A stretch of 64,000 nucleotides of DNA. It comes from JASGDN01 sp049841275 (lineage in GTDB: Bacteria > Chloroflexota > Chloroflexia > Thermomicrobiales > UBA6265). Location of the stretch: NCBI GenBank assembly GCA_049841275.1, contig JASGDN010000012.1:18588-82587 (forward strand), given 5' to 3'. Below are positions 43,427-51,419 of this stretch, piece after piece. The notes below the pieces were generated by a model that saw only the letters and a list, made by a program, of their open reading frames with translations, was not told the DNA's origin and searched no databases. Made by a program: the position numbers and the translations under genes. How positions within the stretch are numbered: the stretch's first letter is position 1; every line of letters begins with the position of its first letter.

Positions 43427-44041
43427 ATGACTGACGAGCTGCTTCTCCCTTCCACCGAGCCGTTGCCGCCATTGCCAAGCAAGCGCGACCTGATCCTGGA
43501 GCAGGCACTCGCCCTCTTCGCGGATCGTGGCTACAACGGCGTCGGGGTGGAGGAACTCGCTACGGCTGCCGGGGTCACCAAGCCGACGCTCTACCACTAC
43601 TTCGGCAGCAAGCAGGGCGTTCTGGAGGCATTGCTGCGCGAACAGTTCGACCCATTCCTGGGCGATCTCGCCGAGGCCGCCGCGTACGAGGGCGATCTCC
43701 AGCTCGCGTTGAGCCGGATCATCCGGACCGTCTTCGATTTCGGGACGGCCAACTCGCGGCTCTACTGGATGGTCCTTGGCGCGGAGCTGACCGCCCGCGA
43801 CGACCTCGCGACCCGCATCCTTTCGGAGCGGCTGGACCGCGAGCGAGCGCTGGTTGTCGACCTCTTCAACCAGGCGGCGCTCGATCAGGGGGCGATCAAG
43901 GGCAAGCAGCGGCTCGCCGCCGAAACCCTGATCGCGATGATGACGATTCACCTGCGGCTCGCCACTCACGGCGAGATCACGTTGGACGATACCGCCATCC
44001 TCTACCTTATCCGCCATCTCATCTACGGCATCTACAGCTAG
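43427..44041 (+). CDS. TetR-family transcriptional regulator
   Basis: The protein has 204 residues from the ATG at 43427. The N-terminal helix-turn-helix is textbook TetR: ILEQALALFADRGYNGVGVEELATAAGVTKPTLYHYFGSKQGVLEALL (residues 23-70). The ligand domain is helical and unspecific. Its own promoter carries a perfect palindrome. The next gene, 68 bases downstream on the same strand, encodes a GH13 glycosidase that is probably co-transcribed and controlled. Confidence 0.92.
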   Translation: MTDELLLPSTEPLPPLPSKRDLILEQALALFADRGYNGVGVEELATAAGVTKPTLYHYFGSKQGVLEALLREQFDPFLGDLAEAAAYEGDLQLALSRIIRTVFDFGTANSRLYWMVLGAELTARDDLATRILSERLDRERALVVDLFNQAALDQGAIKGKQRLAAETLIAMMTIHLRLATHGEITLDDTAILYLIRHLIYGIYS

Positions 44042-44109
44042 TCGTCGATGCGGCCGCTGTCGCATCCATTCCATCGATCTCCATTGCATCACCCCCAAGG
44101 AGTGCAGAC

Positions 44110-45525
44110 ATGGCCGTTGCCACGTTGCCGGCTCCCCGTTCCCTCGTTTCCACCGGCGATCGCCACTGGAGCCGGGAGGCCGTCGTCTATCACATCTATC
44201 CGCTCGGCCTGCTCGATGCGCCGCGCCAGAACACGCCCGGCGCTCCGGTCGAATCGCGTTTGTCCAGCCTTGCTGCCTGGGGGCCGCATATCCGGGACAT
44301 CGGCGCCAACGCCGTCTATCTCGGCCCGGTCTTCGAGTCCGCCACGCACGGCTACGACACGCTCGACTACCGCACGGTCGACCGGCGTCTTGGCACGAAC
44401 GACGACCTGAAGGCCCTGGTCGCGTCCTGGCATGCGCAAGGTATCCGCGTGATCCTCGATGGCGTGTTGAACCACGTCTCGCGGGATGCCGCGCCATTCC
44501 GCGACCTGCGCGAACGCGGTGAGGCATCGGCCTATCGCGACTGGTTCGCCAATGTGCGCTTCGGGCAGCGGAGTCCGCTGGGCGATCCCTTCACGTACGA
44601 GGGCTGGAGCTTTCACTACGAGCTCGCGAAGCTGAATTTGGCCAATCCGGATGTCCGTGCCTGGCTCTTCGATGCGGTGCGGTTCTGGTTCCGCGAGTTC
44701 GGGATCGACGGGCTGCGCCTCGATGCCGCCGACGTGATGGACAAGGCATTCCTGCGCGATCTTGCCGCCGTCTGCCGGGAGGAGAACCCGGATTGCTTCC
44801 TCGTCGGGGAGGTCGTGCATGGAGACTACCGGCACTGGGCGGGACCGGGCATGCTCGATTCGGTCACGAACTACCAGGCCTTCAAGGCGCTCCATTCCAG
44901 CCTGAACGACCGCAACCTCTTCGAGGTCGCGCACGCCTTCAACCGGGAGTTTGGCCCGGAGGGCATGTATCGTCACCTGCCGCTCTACAACTTCGCGGAC
45001 AACCACGATGTCGACCGCGTCGCGAGCCAGGTGCGCGATCCGGCCGACCTCTATCCGCTTTACGCCATGCTCTTCACGATGCCGGGTATCCCCTCGATCT
45101 ACTATGCGAGCGAATGGGGATACCAGGGCGAGAAACGCGACGGCTGGGACGACGGCCCGCTGCGGCCCGCCTTCGCGATGCCGGTGCCGGACGATGCGAA
45201 GGCCGCGCCCGACCTGGAAGGCTGGATCGCGCGTCTCGCGGAGGTGCGGGCAGGGAGCCCGGCGCTGCTCGATGGCGACTATGCGGAGGCGTTCGTCAAG
45301 TCAGCGCAGTTTGCGTACCTGCGGCGTGCGGAGCGCCAGGCTGCTCTCGTGGCGCTGAATGTCGCGAACGATCCGGTCACGATCCAGGTGGCGGCGGACC
45401 TTCCGGATGGGACGCCGTTGACTGACGCGCTTGATGCCACGGTCTCGGCGACCGTTCACGAGGGCGCGGTGACGCTGGAGCTTCCGGCGCGGACCGTTCG
45501 CATCCTGCTCGTGGAGACCGCGTAG
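44110..45525 (+). CDS. GH13 alpha-amylase-family glycoside hydrolase
   Basis: The protein has 471 residues and no signal peptide, so it is cytoplasmic. The (beta/alpha)8 barrel motifs are present: DGVLNHVS (region I), GLRLDAAD with nucleophile Asp205 (II), VGEVVHGD with acid/base Glu234 (III) and FADNHD with Asp300 (IV). A small C-terminal beta-domain follows (VALNVANDPVTIQV). It acts on alpha-glucosidic bonds of a malto-oligosaccharide or similar sugar. It lies directly after the TetR gene. Confidence 0.93.
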   Translation: MAVATLPAPRSLVSTGDRHWSREAVVYHIYPLGLLDAPRQNTPGAPVESRLSSLAAWGPHIRDIGANAVYLGPVFESATHGYDTLDYRTVDRRLGTNDDLKALVASWHAQGIRVILDGVLNHVSRDAAPFRDLRERGEASAYRDWFANVRFGQRSPLGDPFTYEGWSFHYELAKLNLANPDVRAWLFDAVRFWFREFGIDGLRLDAADVMDKAFLRDLAAVCREENPDCFLVGEVVHGDYRHWAGPGMLDSVTNYQAFKALHSSLNDRNLFEVAHAFNREFGPEGMYRHLPLYNFADNHDVDRVASQVRDPADLYPLYAMLFTMPGIPSIYYASEWGYQGEKRDGWDDGPLRPAFAMPVPDDAKAAPDLEGWIARLAEVRAGSPALLDGDYAEAFVKSAQFAYLRRAERQAALVALNVANDPVTIQVAADLPDGTPLTDALDATVSATVHEGAVTLELPARTVRILLVETA

Positions 45526-45545
45526 GAGCCGGTGCGCGGATGAGC

Positions 45546-46502
45546 CTACGGGGCACTCGTGCCGTCGAGCCCTTCGTCCGCCCAGGAGGAGGGATCGTCG
45601 ATCGGTTCCAGATGGGTGAAGGTCGTCGTGCCGGGCAACGCCGTGCGGATGTCGTGCTCGATGTGCTCCGCCAGTTCATGTCCATGCTCCACCGACCACC
45701 AGTTCGGCACGAGGACGTGAACGGAGACGAAACGCCGTGATGCCGCCTGGCGCGTGCGCAGGGCGTGCGTCTCCACGCCTTCGGTCGTGCGATACCGGTC
45801 CAGGATCTCGTTGACGGTCGCCAATTCATCGGCGGGAATCGCGGTGTCGAGCAGACCCAGCATCGATCGCCGCATCAGGTGATAGCCGGTCCAGACGATG
45901 TTCGCCGCCACGACGAGGGCGATGACCGGGTCGAGGCGGTCCCAGCCGGTGATCGCCACGGCGCCGATGCCGATCACGACGCCGACCGATGTCCAGACAT
46001 CGGTGATCAGGTGCTTCCCGTCGGCCTCCAGGGTGATGGAGCGGTATTCCTTCGCGGCGCGGAAGAGGCGCAGCGCGACCGCGAGATTGACGAGCGAGGC
46101 GACCACCGAGACGACGATACCGATGCCGGCGCTCTCGATCCCGACCGGATCGACGAGGCGCGGAATCGAAGTCCATACGATGGTGCCAGCGGCGAGGACG
46201 ACGAGCATTCCTTCCAGGCCGCTGGAGAAGTATTCGGCCTTGCCGTGTCCGTAGGCGTGCTCCTCGTCCGGCGCCTGCTCCGCCACATGAAGGGCGATGA
46301 GGGCCGCGACCGCCGCGACGAGATTGACGATCGACTCCAGTGCGTCGGACAGGAGCCCGACTGATCCCGTGAGCTTCCACGCCGTCATCTTCATGGCGAT
46401 GGTGACGACGGCGGCGGCGATCGAGAGCCACGCGAAGCGGGTGAGCGAGCGGGCAGCCGGTGGGGGCGATGGATTGGCGGGATGCGAAGCGGTCGCGGTC
46501 AT
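45546..46502 (-). CDS. Cation diffusion facilitator (CDF) metal exporter
   Basis: The protein has 318 residues with six membrane segments. Metal-site features are LSDALESIVN in helix 2, the cytoplasmic EHAYGHGKAEYF motif between helices 2 and 3, and ADGKHLITDVWTS in helix 5. The C-terminal cytoplasmic ferredoxin-like domain (VETHALRTRQAASRRFVSVHV) senses metal. It exports Zn2+, Fe2+, Mn2+ or similar by proton antiport; specificity is unknown. Confidence 0.92.
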   Translation of the reverse strand: MTATASHPANPSPPPAARSLTRFAWLSIAAAVVTIAMKMTAWKLTGSVGLLSDALESIVNLVAAVAALIALHVAEQAPDEEHAYGHGKAEYFSSGLEGMLVVLAAGTIVWTSIPRLVDPVGIESAGIGIVVSVVASLVNLAVALRLFRAAKEYRSITLEADGKHLITDVWTSVGVVIGIGAVAITGWDRLDPVIALVVAANIVWTGYHLMRRSMLGLLDTAIPADELATVNEILDRYRTTEGVETHALRTRQAASRRFVSVHVLVPNWWSVEHGHELAEHIEHDIRTALPGTTTFTHLEPIDDPSSWADEGLDGTSAP

Positions 46503-46642
46503 GGCGGCGTCCTGTGGCCCGGTGGATTTGCTCCGGCGGGTTTAGCCGGGGCTGATCCGGGAGGATAGCGTGTCCTCCGGGTGAGGCTGGTGGCATCGTG
46601 ATTCGACGGGAACCCGTCGCTAATTCAGCATGTGAGACAGAA

Positions 46643-46672
46643 CACCGCCGGCATGGTTCCATGCCGGCGGTG
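46643..46672 (-). terminator. Stem-loop terminator
   Basis: CACCGCCGGCATGG and its exact complement form a 14-bp stem around TT, 100 bases beyond the stop of the minus-strand binding protein (46777). Only a weak T-rich tail (GTTCTGTCT) follows on the minus strand. Confidence 0.6.
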
Positions 46673-46776
46673 ATTGCGTATGTTTCCTGTCAGGCATCGG
46701 CCAAATCGCGATGTGACCGAGTATTGTGCATTGTAGCGGCCTGCGTTCCGGATCACAAACCGGATCAGGTCACGGC

Positions 46777-47847
46777 CTATCCGGCCGGGGTGGCTTCCAG
46801 GTCGCCTCGCACCAGGATACGTTCGATGTCGTCCATCATCGCGTGGCCGGCGAGAATGCCGATTGCCCCGCTCCAAAGGTCGCCGGACACGGACACGATC
46901 TGTCCAGACTGATAGGCCGGCACCGTCTGGAAGATCGGGTTCTCCTTGTACACCTCCAGCTCGGCCGCCATGTCCGCATCCCGGAGTGCCGCGAAGAGCC
47001 AGTCCGCGTCCAGCAGGTTCAGGCGCTCCAAGCCCACGCTGTCGCCGCTATGGGGCGGCTCCAGCTCCTCGGTGAATGGCGTACCGGCGAGTCCGGACCA
47101 GGTGAGCATGACGCCGGTGATCCAGCGCTGCGCCATGATGACGGCGAATTCCGGCTGCGGGCGGAAGACGATCACGCTCTTGCCGGTATTGTCGCCAAGC
47201 GTCGGTGCGATGCCGGCTGCCCGGTCGCGCAGGTCGTGGGCAAGCTGCTTCGACTCCTCCGTCTTGCCCAGTGCGTGACCGTAGATCAGCTGCTCGTACT
47301 CCCAGCGCTGCAGGCCGTCGATGCCGGTTGCCTCGTAGAGCGTCGGCGCGACGACCGGCGCGACGGCGCTCAGTGTGTCGTAGAGCCCCTCGTCCTGGGC
47401 GTTCAGGTAGGAATCGGCCAGGATGAGGTCCGGCTTCAGTTCGACGATCTTCTCCACGTCGAGTTCGCCCCAGCCGCCGACGTAAGTGATGGCCGGATCG
47501 ACCTTGTCGGCCAGGTAGGCAGCCACGGTCTCGAAATTCGCGCTGGACGTGACACCGATCATCTCAATGCCGAGTGCGACAGCGGCATCGATAGCGCCAT
47601 CGGTGATGGCGACGACACGTGTCGGGTTCGCCGGTACGGTGACATCGCCGAAGGCTGTCGGCACGACACCCGGCTTCAGGTCGATGCCGGCGAAGATGTC
47701 GCCGTCCGCGGCAGGCGAGGCCGCTGGTGATGCATCCTGCCTGGCCGCAAGTGCGTTCCCCTGGAGGGTGCCTGCCACGGCGATGCCGGCCGCGCTGCTC
47801 GCGGCAAGTGTGGCGAACCGGCGACGTGTGAGTCCTGAGTCGTTCAT
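46777..47847 (-). CDS. Iron-siderophore-type ABC substrate-binding protein
   Basis: The protein has 356 residues from the ATG at 47847, with AAGGACGCAGG upstream. The Tat signal is LTRRRFATLAASSAAGIAVAG, then a Pro/Ala linker. The FecB/FepB-like body has VTVPANPTRVVAITDGAIDAAVALGIEMIGVTS and VELKPDLILADSYLN, the usual first-lobe signature. It is an orphan: no permease or ATPase is adjacent. The inverted repeat at 47912-47928 in its upstream region is a candidate iron-regulator site. Confidence 0.9.
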   Translation of the reverse strand: MNDSGLTRRRFATLAASSAAGIAVAGTLQGNALAARQDASPAASPAADGDIFAGIDLKPGVVPTAFGDVTVPANPTRVVAITDGAIDAAVALGIEMIGVTSSANFETVAAYLADKVDPAITYVGGWGELDVEKIVELKPDLILADSYLNAQDEGLYDTLSAVAPVVAPTLYEATGIDGLQRWEYEQLIYGHALGKTEESKQLAHDLRDRAAGIAPTLGDNTGKSVIVFRPQPEFAVIMAQRWITGVMLTWSGLAGTPFTEELEPPHSGDSVGLERLNLLDADWLFAALRDADMAAELEVYKENPIFQTVPAYQSGQIVSVSGDLWSGAIGILAGHAMMDDIERILVRGDLEATPAG

Positions 47848-47911
47848 CCTGCGTCCTTCCCCCGAAGGGCATACCAATCGAATCTGGTGGCCAACCCGCC
47901 AGAAATAAAAC

Positions 47912-47928
47912 CCGATAAAATCTATCGG
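47912..47928. promoter_or_regulatory. Inverted repeat upstream of the siderophore-binding-protein gene
   Basis: CCGATA-AAATC-TATCGG lies 65 bases before the start, in a locally AT-rich patch, where a promoter would be expected. It is a candidate operator for an iron-responsive repressor; the protein involved is not in the window. Confidence 0.45.
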
Positions 47929-47984
47929 AAATGTGCTGAATATGCCAGTCCGCAGGATAGCGACGCGAATCCGGGGGAACAGGA

Positions 47985-48019
47985 CAGGAGCCCTCGTCCA
48001 GCACGGACGAGGGCTCCTG
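47985..48019 (-). terminator. Stem-loop terminator after the family-5 binding protein
   Basis: CAGGAGCCCTCGTCC and its exact complement form a 15-bp stem with a 5-base loop, starting 25 bases past the minus-strand stop at 48044. Confidence 0.65.
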
Positions 48020-48043
48020 CTTCCGGGAGACCGGATAACGTGA

Positions 48044-49882
48044 TTACTTGTCGAGCCACGTCCACGGGATGGACCAGAAAGCACTGTAGGCATTCGGGAA
48101 ATAGTTATGGACGCGTGGTCCATTTGCCGTGATGGATTTGCTGAAAGTTAGGATGCCCAGCGCCGCATCGTCGTTGACGATGTTCGATTGCTCGATGAGG
48201 ATTTCGATCCGCTTGGCCACATCGAGTTCACCGACCTGGAGCGGCGTGAGTTCGTCGTAGCGCTCGTTCTTCCAGGCGATCAGGTTGAACCCGCCCGGCG
48301 GAAGGCTCTTCGACCCGAACATGATGCTCTGATCCGGATCGGTCCCCCAACTGAAGCCGAGTACGGCCATCTCGTACCCGGACGACATGACTGCGTCCAC
48401 CAGGCTCGGGAAGGGTGTGGACGCCGGGATCATCTCGATGCCCAGGTCCTTCCAGACCTGCTGCATGTAGGGCAGAAGCTGGGCGTAGGACGCCACACCT
48501 TCTGGATACTGGCACTCGAAGCTGAACTTCTGGCCGTCCTTGTCGAGGACGCCGTCGCCATCGCTGTCTGTCCAGCCGGCATCGGCGAGCAATTGCTTCG
48601 CCTTGTCCGGATCGTAGCGGTAGATGGTGTTCATCTTGTCCGGGGCGTAGGCGGGGGAAGGCACCGGTTGCGTGCCATCGGCGATGGTGGCGTAGCCGAG
48701 CAGGATGTTGCTCACCACGAGCTCGCGGTCCAGCCCGTACATCAGGGCCTGGCGAACCCGCGTATCCTCGAAGAGGGTCGTCTTCGCCTGGTCCTGGTTG
48801 GGGGCGTAGAAGGTGAAGCTGAAGGTATCGTAAACCGTCTGGGTGATTTCCGGGTTGCTGGTGTCCATCCCGTTCGCCTGCGACGGTTCCAGTCCGAAGA
48901 TGTCAGTCTCGCCAGCCTTCAGCGACTGCAACGCCGAGGCCGGATCGGCGATCACGCGGTAGATGAACTCGTCGATGTAGACTGGATAGTGCTCCTTGTC
49001 CCAGTAATCCGGATTCTTGGTGAGCGTGACGTGGTCGTTTTGCACCCACTCGGTGATTTTGAATGGACCTGTCCCCACCGCGCGCGAAAGGTCCGATCCG
49101 GTCGAACCCGGGTCCGAGGCCATGTCCGCCGGCTTCACACTCTCCCAGATATGCTTCGGCAGGATGGAGAACTGGTTGAACGTCTTGTCGAGGAACGGGG
49201 CGACTGGCGTGAACGTCGCCAGCGCCACCGTGTGATCGTCGATTTTCTGGTAGGACTTCAAGATACTGGCGACATCGCCAGTGCGGGGGCTGGAGCTGTC
49301 GGGGTCGAGCACGCGGTCGAGTGTGAAGACGACATCGTCCGCCGTGAATGGCGTGCCATCATGCCATGCCGCGTTGGGATTCAGGTGGAAGATGTAGGTG
49401 CAGCCGTCGGCGGCGATCTCCCAGGAGTCGGCGAGTGCGGGGCCGTAGGTGCCATCGACCGGGCTGGCTGCGACGAGGCCGTCGTTGATCAGGCCGATGA
49501 TGAGCCCTGAATAGACATCGGAATTGATGAGCGTATTCAGCGTCTTGATATCGGTCGTTTCCGTGTAGATGACACTGCCGCCCATCGTGGCGGGATCGGT
49601 GAACTGGAACTGCTCGGCAATCGCGGACATGAATGCCTCGCGGTCCGGAGAAAGCGTGCCGACCGGGCCATTGTAGGCAACCGGGCTGGCGGCAGGACTT
49701 GCAGAAGGGCTCGCCTCCGGGCTCGCGCCGGGGGTGGATTCCTGGGCGGCAACCTCATCCAGCAACGTGGCTGCCGCGACACTGGAGACACCGAGCGCCA
49801 TCGCGCCCTGGAGGAACGTCCGCCGGCCGATCCTGCCGCTCAGGGCATCATCGACCAGGTCTGCCATTCGTGTACGACGCAT
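48044..49882 (-). CDS. Peptide-type ABC substrate-binding protein (SBP_bac_5), orphan
   Basis: The protein has 612 residues. The Tat-type signal IGRRTFLQGAMALGVSSVAAATLL is preceded by a 17-residue polar start, and followed by a Pro/Ala/Ser linker typical of this genome. Family landmarks: ALADSWEIAADGCTYIFHLNPNAAWHDGTPFTADDVVF, GTGPFKITEW, RVRQALMYGLDRE. A D-x-D-x-D-G calcium-like loop (DSDGDGVLDKDG) is inserted near residue 447. No permease genes adjoin it. It differs from the riboswitch-controlled binding protein at 3686 in signal type and sequence. Confidence 0.9.
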   Translation of the reverse strand: MRRTRMADLVDDALSGRIGRRTFLQGAMALGVSSVAAATLLDEVAAQESTPGASPEASPSASPAASPVAYNGPVGTLSPDREAFMSAIAEQFQFTDPATMGGSVIYTETTDIKTLNTLINSDVYSGLIIGLINDGLVAASPVDGTYGPALADSWEIAADGCTYIFHLNPNAAWHDGTPFTADDVVFTLDRVLDPDSSSPRTGDVASILKSYQKIDDHTVALATFTPVAPFLDKTFNQFSILPKHIWESVKPADMASDPGSTGSDLSRAVGTGPFKITEWVQNDHVTLTKNPDYWDKEHYPVYIDEFIYRVIADPASALQSLKAGETDIFGLEPSQANGMDTSNPEITQTVYDTFSFTFYAPNQDQAKTTLFEDTRVRQALMYGLDRELVVSNILLGYATIADGTQPVPSPAYAPDKMNTIYRYDPDKAKQLLADAGWTDSDGDGVLDKDGQKFSFECQYPEGVASYAQLLPYMQQVWKDLGIEMIPASTPFPSLVDAVMSSGYEMAVLGFSWGTDPDQSIMFGSKSLPPGGFNLIAWKNERYDELTPLQVGELDVAKRIEILIEQSNIVNDDAALGILTFSKSITANGPRVHNYFPNAYSAFWSIPWTWLDK

Positions 49883-50130
49883 GTTCAGCCCTCTCGTTTC
49901 GTTCCGAAACCTGACATACGATCACGCGATCCGGGTGTGCCGGGATATGACTGTGCGTTCCGCCAGCGGTCCTCGCCGGCAGTGGCCCCTCCTTGATGAC
50001 TCCCGGATGCACCGGGATGCACAAAACCTACCTGGACAACGCTCGCAGGATACGGAGAGGGGTATGGGACGTCAAGACGAACGGGTTGTGCCCGGTCATC
50101 CCATTCATGCGCTCTGTACAAAGGGATCGC

Positions 50131-50694
50131 TCAGGCGCTGGTTTCCCCGCGGAGGATCTCGGCGGCGATACGCTCGCGGAATCCATCGAACGTCAGTCGC
50201 TCGGTGACCATGCGGAGTCCGCCATCTGCGTCGCGCGGCCAGTGGTCCGGCGTGCGGTCGAAGTAGAGCTCCACGCCGTTCTGGTCGGGGTCGTAGAGGT
50301 AGATGGCGAGGTGCGTGCCGTGTTCCGAGATCCAGGCGATGGGAATCTCGAATGCAAGGAGCCGCTCGAAAACGGCGAGCAGTTCCTCCGGCGAGCCGTA
50401 GACGAGGGCACTGTGATAGAGGCCCGTCGCGTTTGCGGGCGGCGGACTGCCGCCGAGGCTTTCCCAGGTGTTCAGGCCAAGGTGGTGGTGATACCCGCCG
50501 GCGGAGAGGAAGGCGGCCTGGTCGCCGATGCGTTCCTGCAATTCCAGCCCGAGTACCGTCTGATAGAAGGCAAGCGCACGGTCGAGGTTGGAGACCTTCA
50601 GATGAATATGCCCGATGTGCGTCCCGGGGCTGGCCGTGAAGGCAGGAAGCTCCGGATGGGGAGCGACTTCGTAGGGAACGACGTTCTCGGGCAT
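50131..50694 (-). CDS. VOC-family dioxygenase-like protein (CatE-type)
   Basis: The protein has 187 residues from the ATG at 50694. A 20-residue leader precedes the VOC domain: IGHIHLKVSNLDRALAFYQTVLGLEL, SAGGYHHHLGLNTWES, YLYDPDQNGVELYFDR. The metal-ligand His in HIHLKV and Glu in VELYFD are kept. It is closely similar to the neighbouring protein at 50726-51214, so the two are tandem duplicates in one operon. It may be an extradiol dioxygenase or lyase on an aromatic compound. Confidence 0.85.
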   Translation of the reverse strand: MPENVVPYEVAPHPELPAFTASPGTHIGHIHLKVSNLDRALAFYQTVLGLELQERIGDQAAFLSAGGYHHHLGLNTWESLGGSPPPANATGLYHSALVYGSPEELLAVFERLLAFEIPIAWISEHGTHLAIYLYDPDQNGVELYFDRTPDHWPRDADGGLRMVTERLTFDGFRERIAAEILRGETSA

Positions 50695-50725
50695 CGGATC
50701 TTCCTCTCTGTGGGGTGGGTACAGA

Positions 50726-51214
50726 TTACGGTTGCCCGGCAACCGGCGCTGGCTCCGGCAGGGTGTAGAGGGCGTTCAGGTCGAGCGGATGGGTGTACAT
50801 GATGGTGTTGCCATTGTCGTCGGTTGTCCACTGGCCGCGCGGGCGGTCCCAGTAGAGCTCGACCCCGTTGCCGTCCGGATCGTTGAGATAGATCGCCTCG
50901 CTGACGCCGTGATCCGCCGCGCCAGCGAGCGGCACCCCTGCCTGCACGAGACGGCGGAGCGCCTGGCCGAGTTCCTCCCGCTGCTGGTAGAGGATGGCGA
51001 TGTGGTAGAGCCCGGTGGTACCCCGTGCGGGCGGCTGGCCGCCTGCACTCTCCCAGGTGTTGAGGCCAATGTGATGGTGATATCCACCCGCCGAAAGGAA
51101 GGCGGCCTGCGTCCCGAAGCGGGTCACCAGCTCGAATCCGAGCACACCCTGGTAGAACGCGAGCGCCCGGTCGAGGTCGGCCACGTTCAGATGGACGTGT
51201 CCGATGCGGGTCAT
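50726..51214 (-). CDS. VOC-family dioxygenase-like protein, tandem paralogue
   Basis: The protein has 162 residues. MTRIGHVHLNVADLDRALAFYQGVLGFEL, SAGGYHHHIGLNTWES and YLNDPDGNGVELYWDR align with the protein encoded 31 bases downstream at 50131-50694, including the metal ligands. A C-terminal IMYTHPLDLNALY segment is typical of CatE-like half-domains. The genes probably arose by duplication. Divergent from the P1 peptidase gene, with a small palindrome between them. Confidence 0.85.
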   Translation of the reverse strand: MTRIGHVHLNVADLDRALAFYQGVLGFELVTRFGTQAAFLSAGGYHHHIGLNTWESAGGQPPARGTTGLYHIAILYQQREELGQALRRLVQAGVPLAGAADHGVSEAIYLNDPDGNGVELYWDRPRGQWTTDDNGNTIMYTHPLDLNALYTLPEPAPVAGQP

Positions 51215-51347
51215 GGGTGGAATGGTGAAGGGGGGCGCCGGACGCGGATTCCGGCTGCGTAGTCGTGGATGGTGCCGTCATGGTGATTGCTCCGGGATAC
51301 AGGGTATGTGATGCTGGGATCGTCGATCGTACCGACCCTGAACATCC

Positions 51348-51360
51348 TTACGAATCGTAA
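51348..51360. promoter_or_regulatory. Palindrome between the VOC operon and the P1 peptidase gene
   Basis: TTACGA-A-TCGTAA is a perfect inverted repeat 60 bases before the peptidase start and 134 bases before the divergent VOC start, in an AT-rich patch. It is a candidate operator or promoter element. Confidence 0.4.
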
Positions 51361-51419
51361 CAAAGAATGGATTGCTCGGCAATCCGCACCAGCCGCTATC
51401 CTTTGGAAAGGATCACTCT

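Noticed and set aside
48188..49510. 440-residue plus-strand open frame opposite the family-5 binding protein
   Set aside because: No start signal, no recognisable domain, and the opposite strand encodes a complete well-conserved protein.
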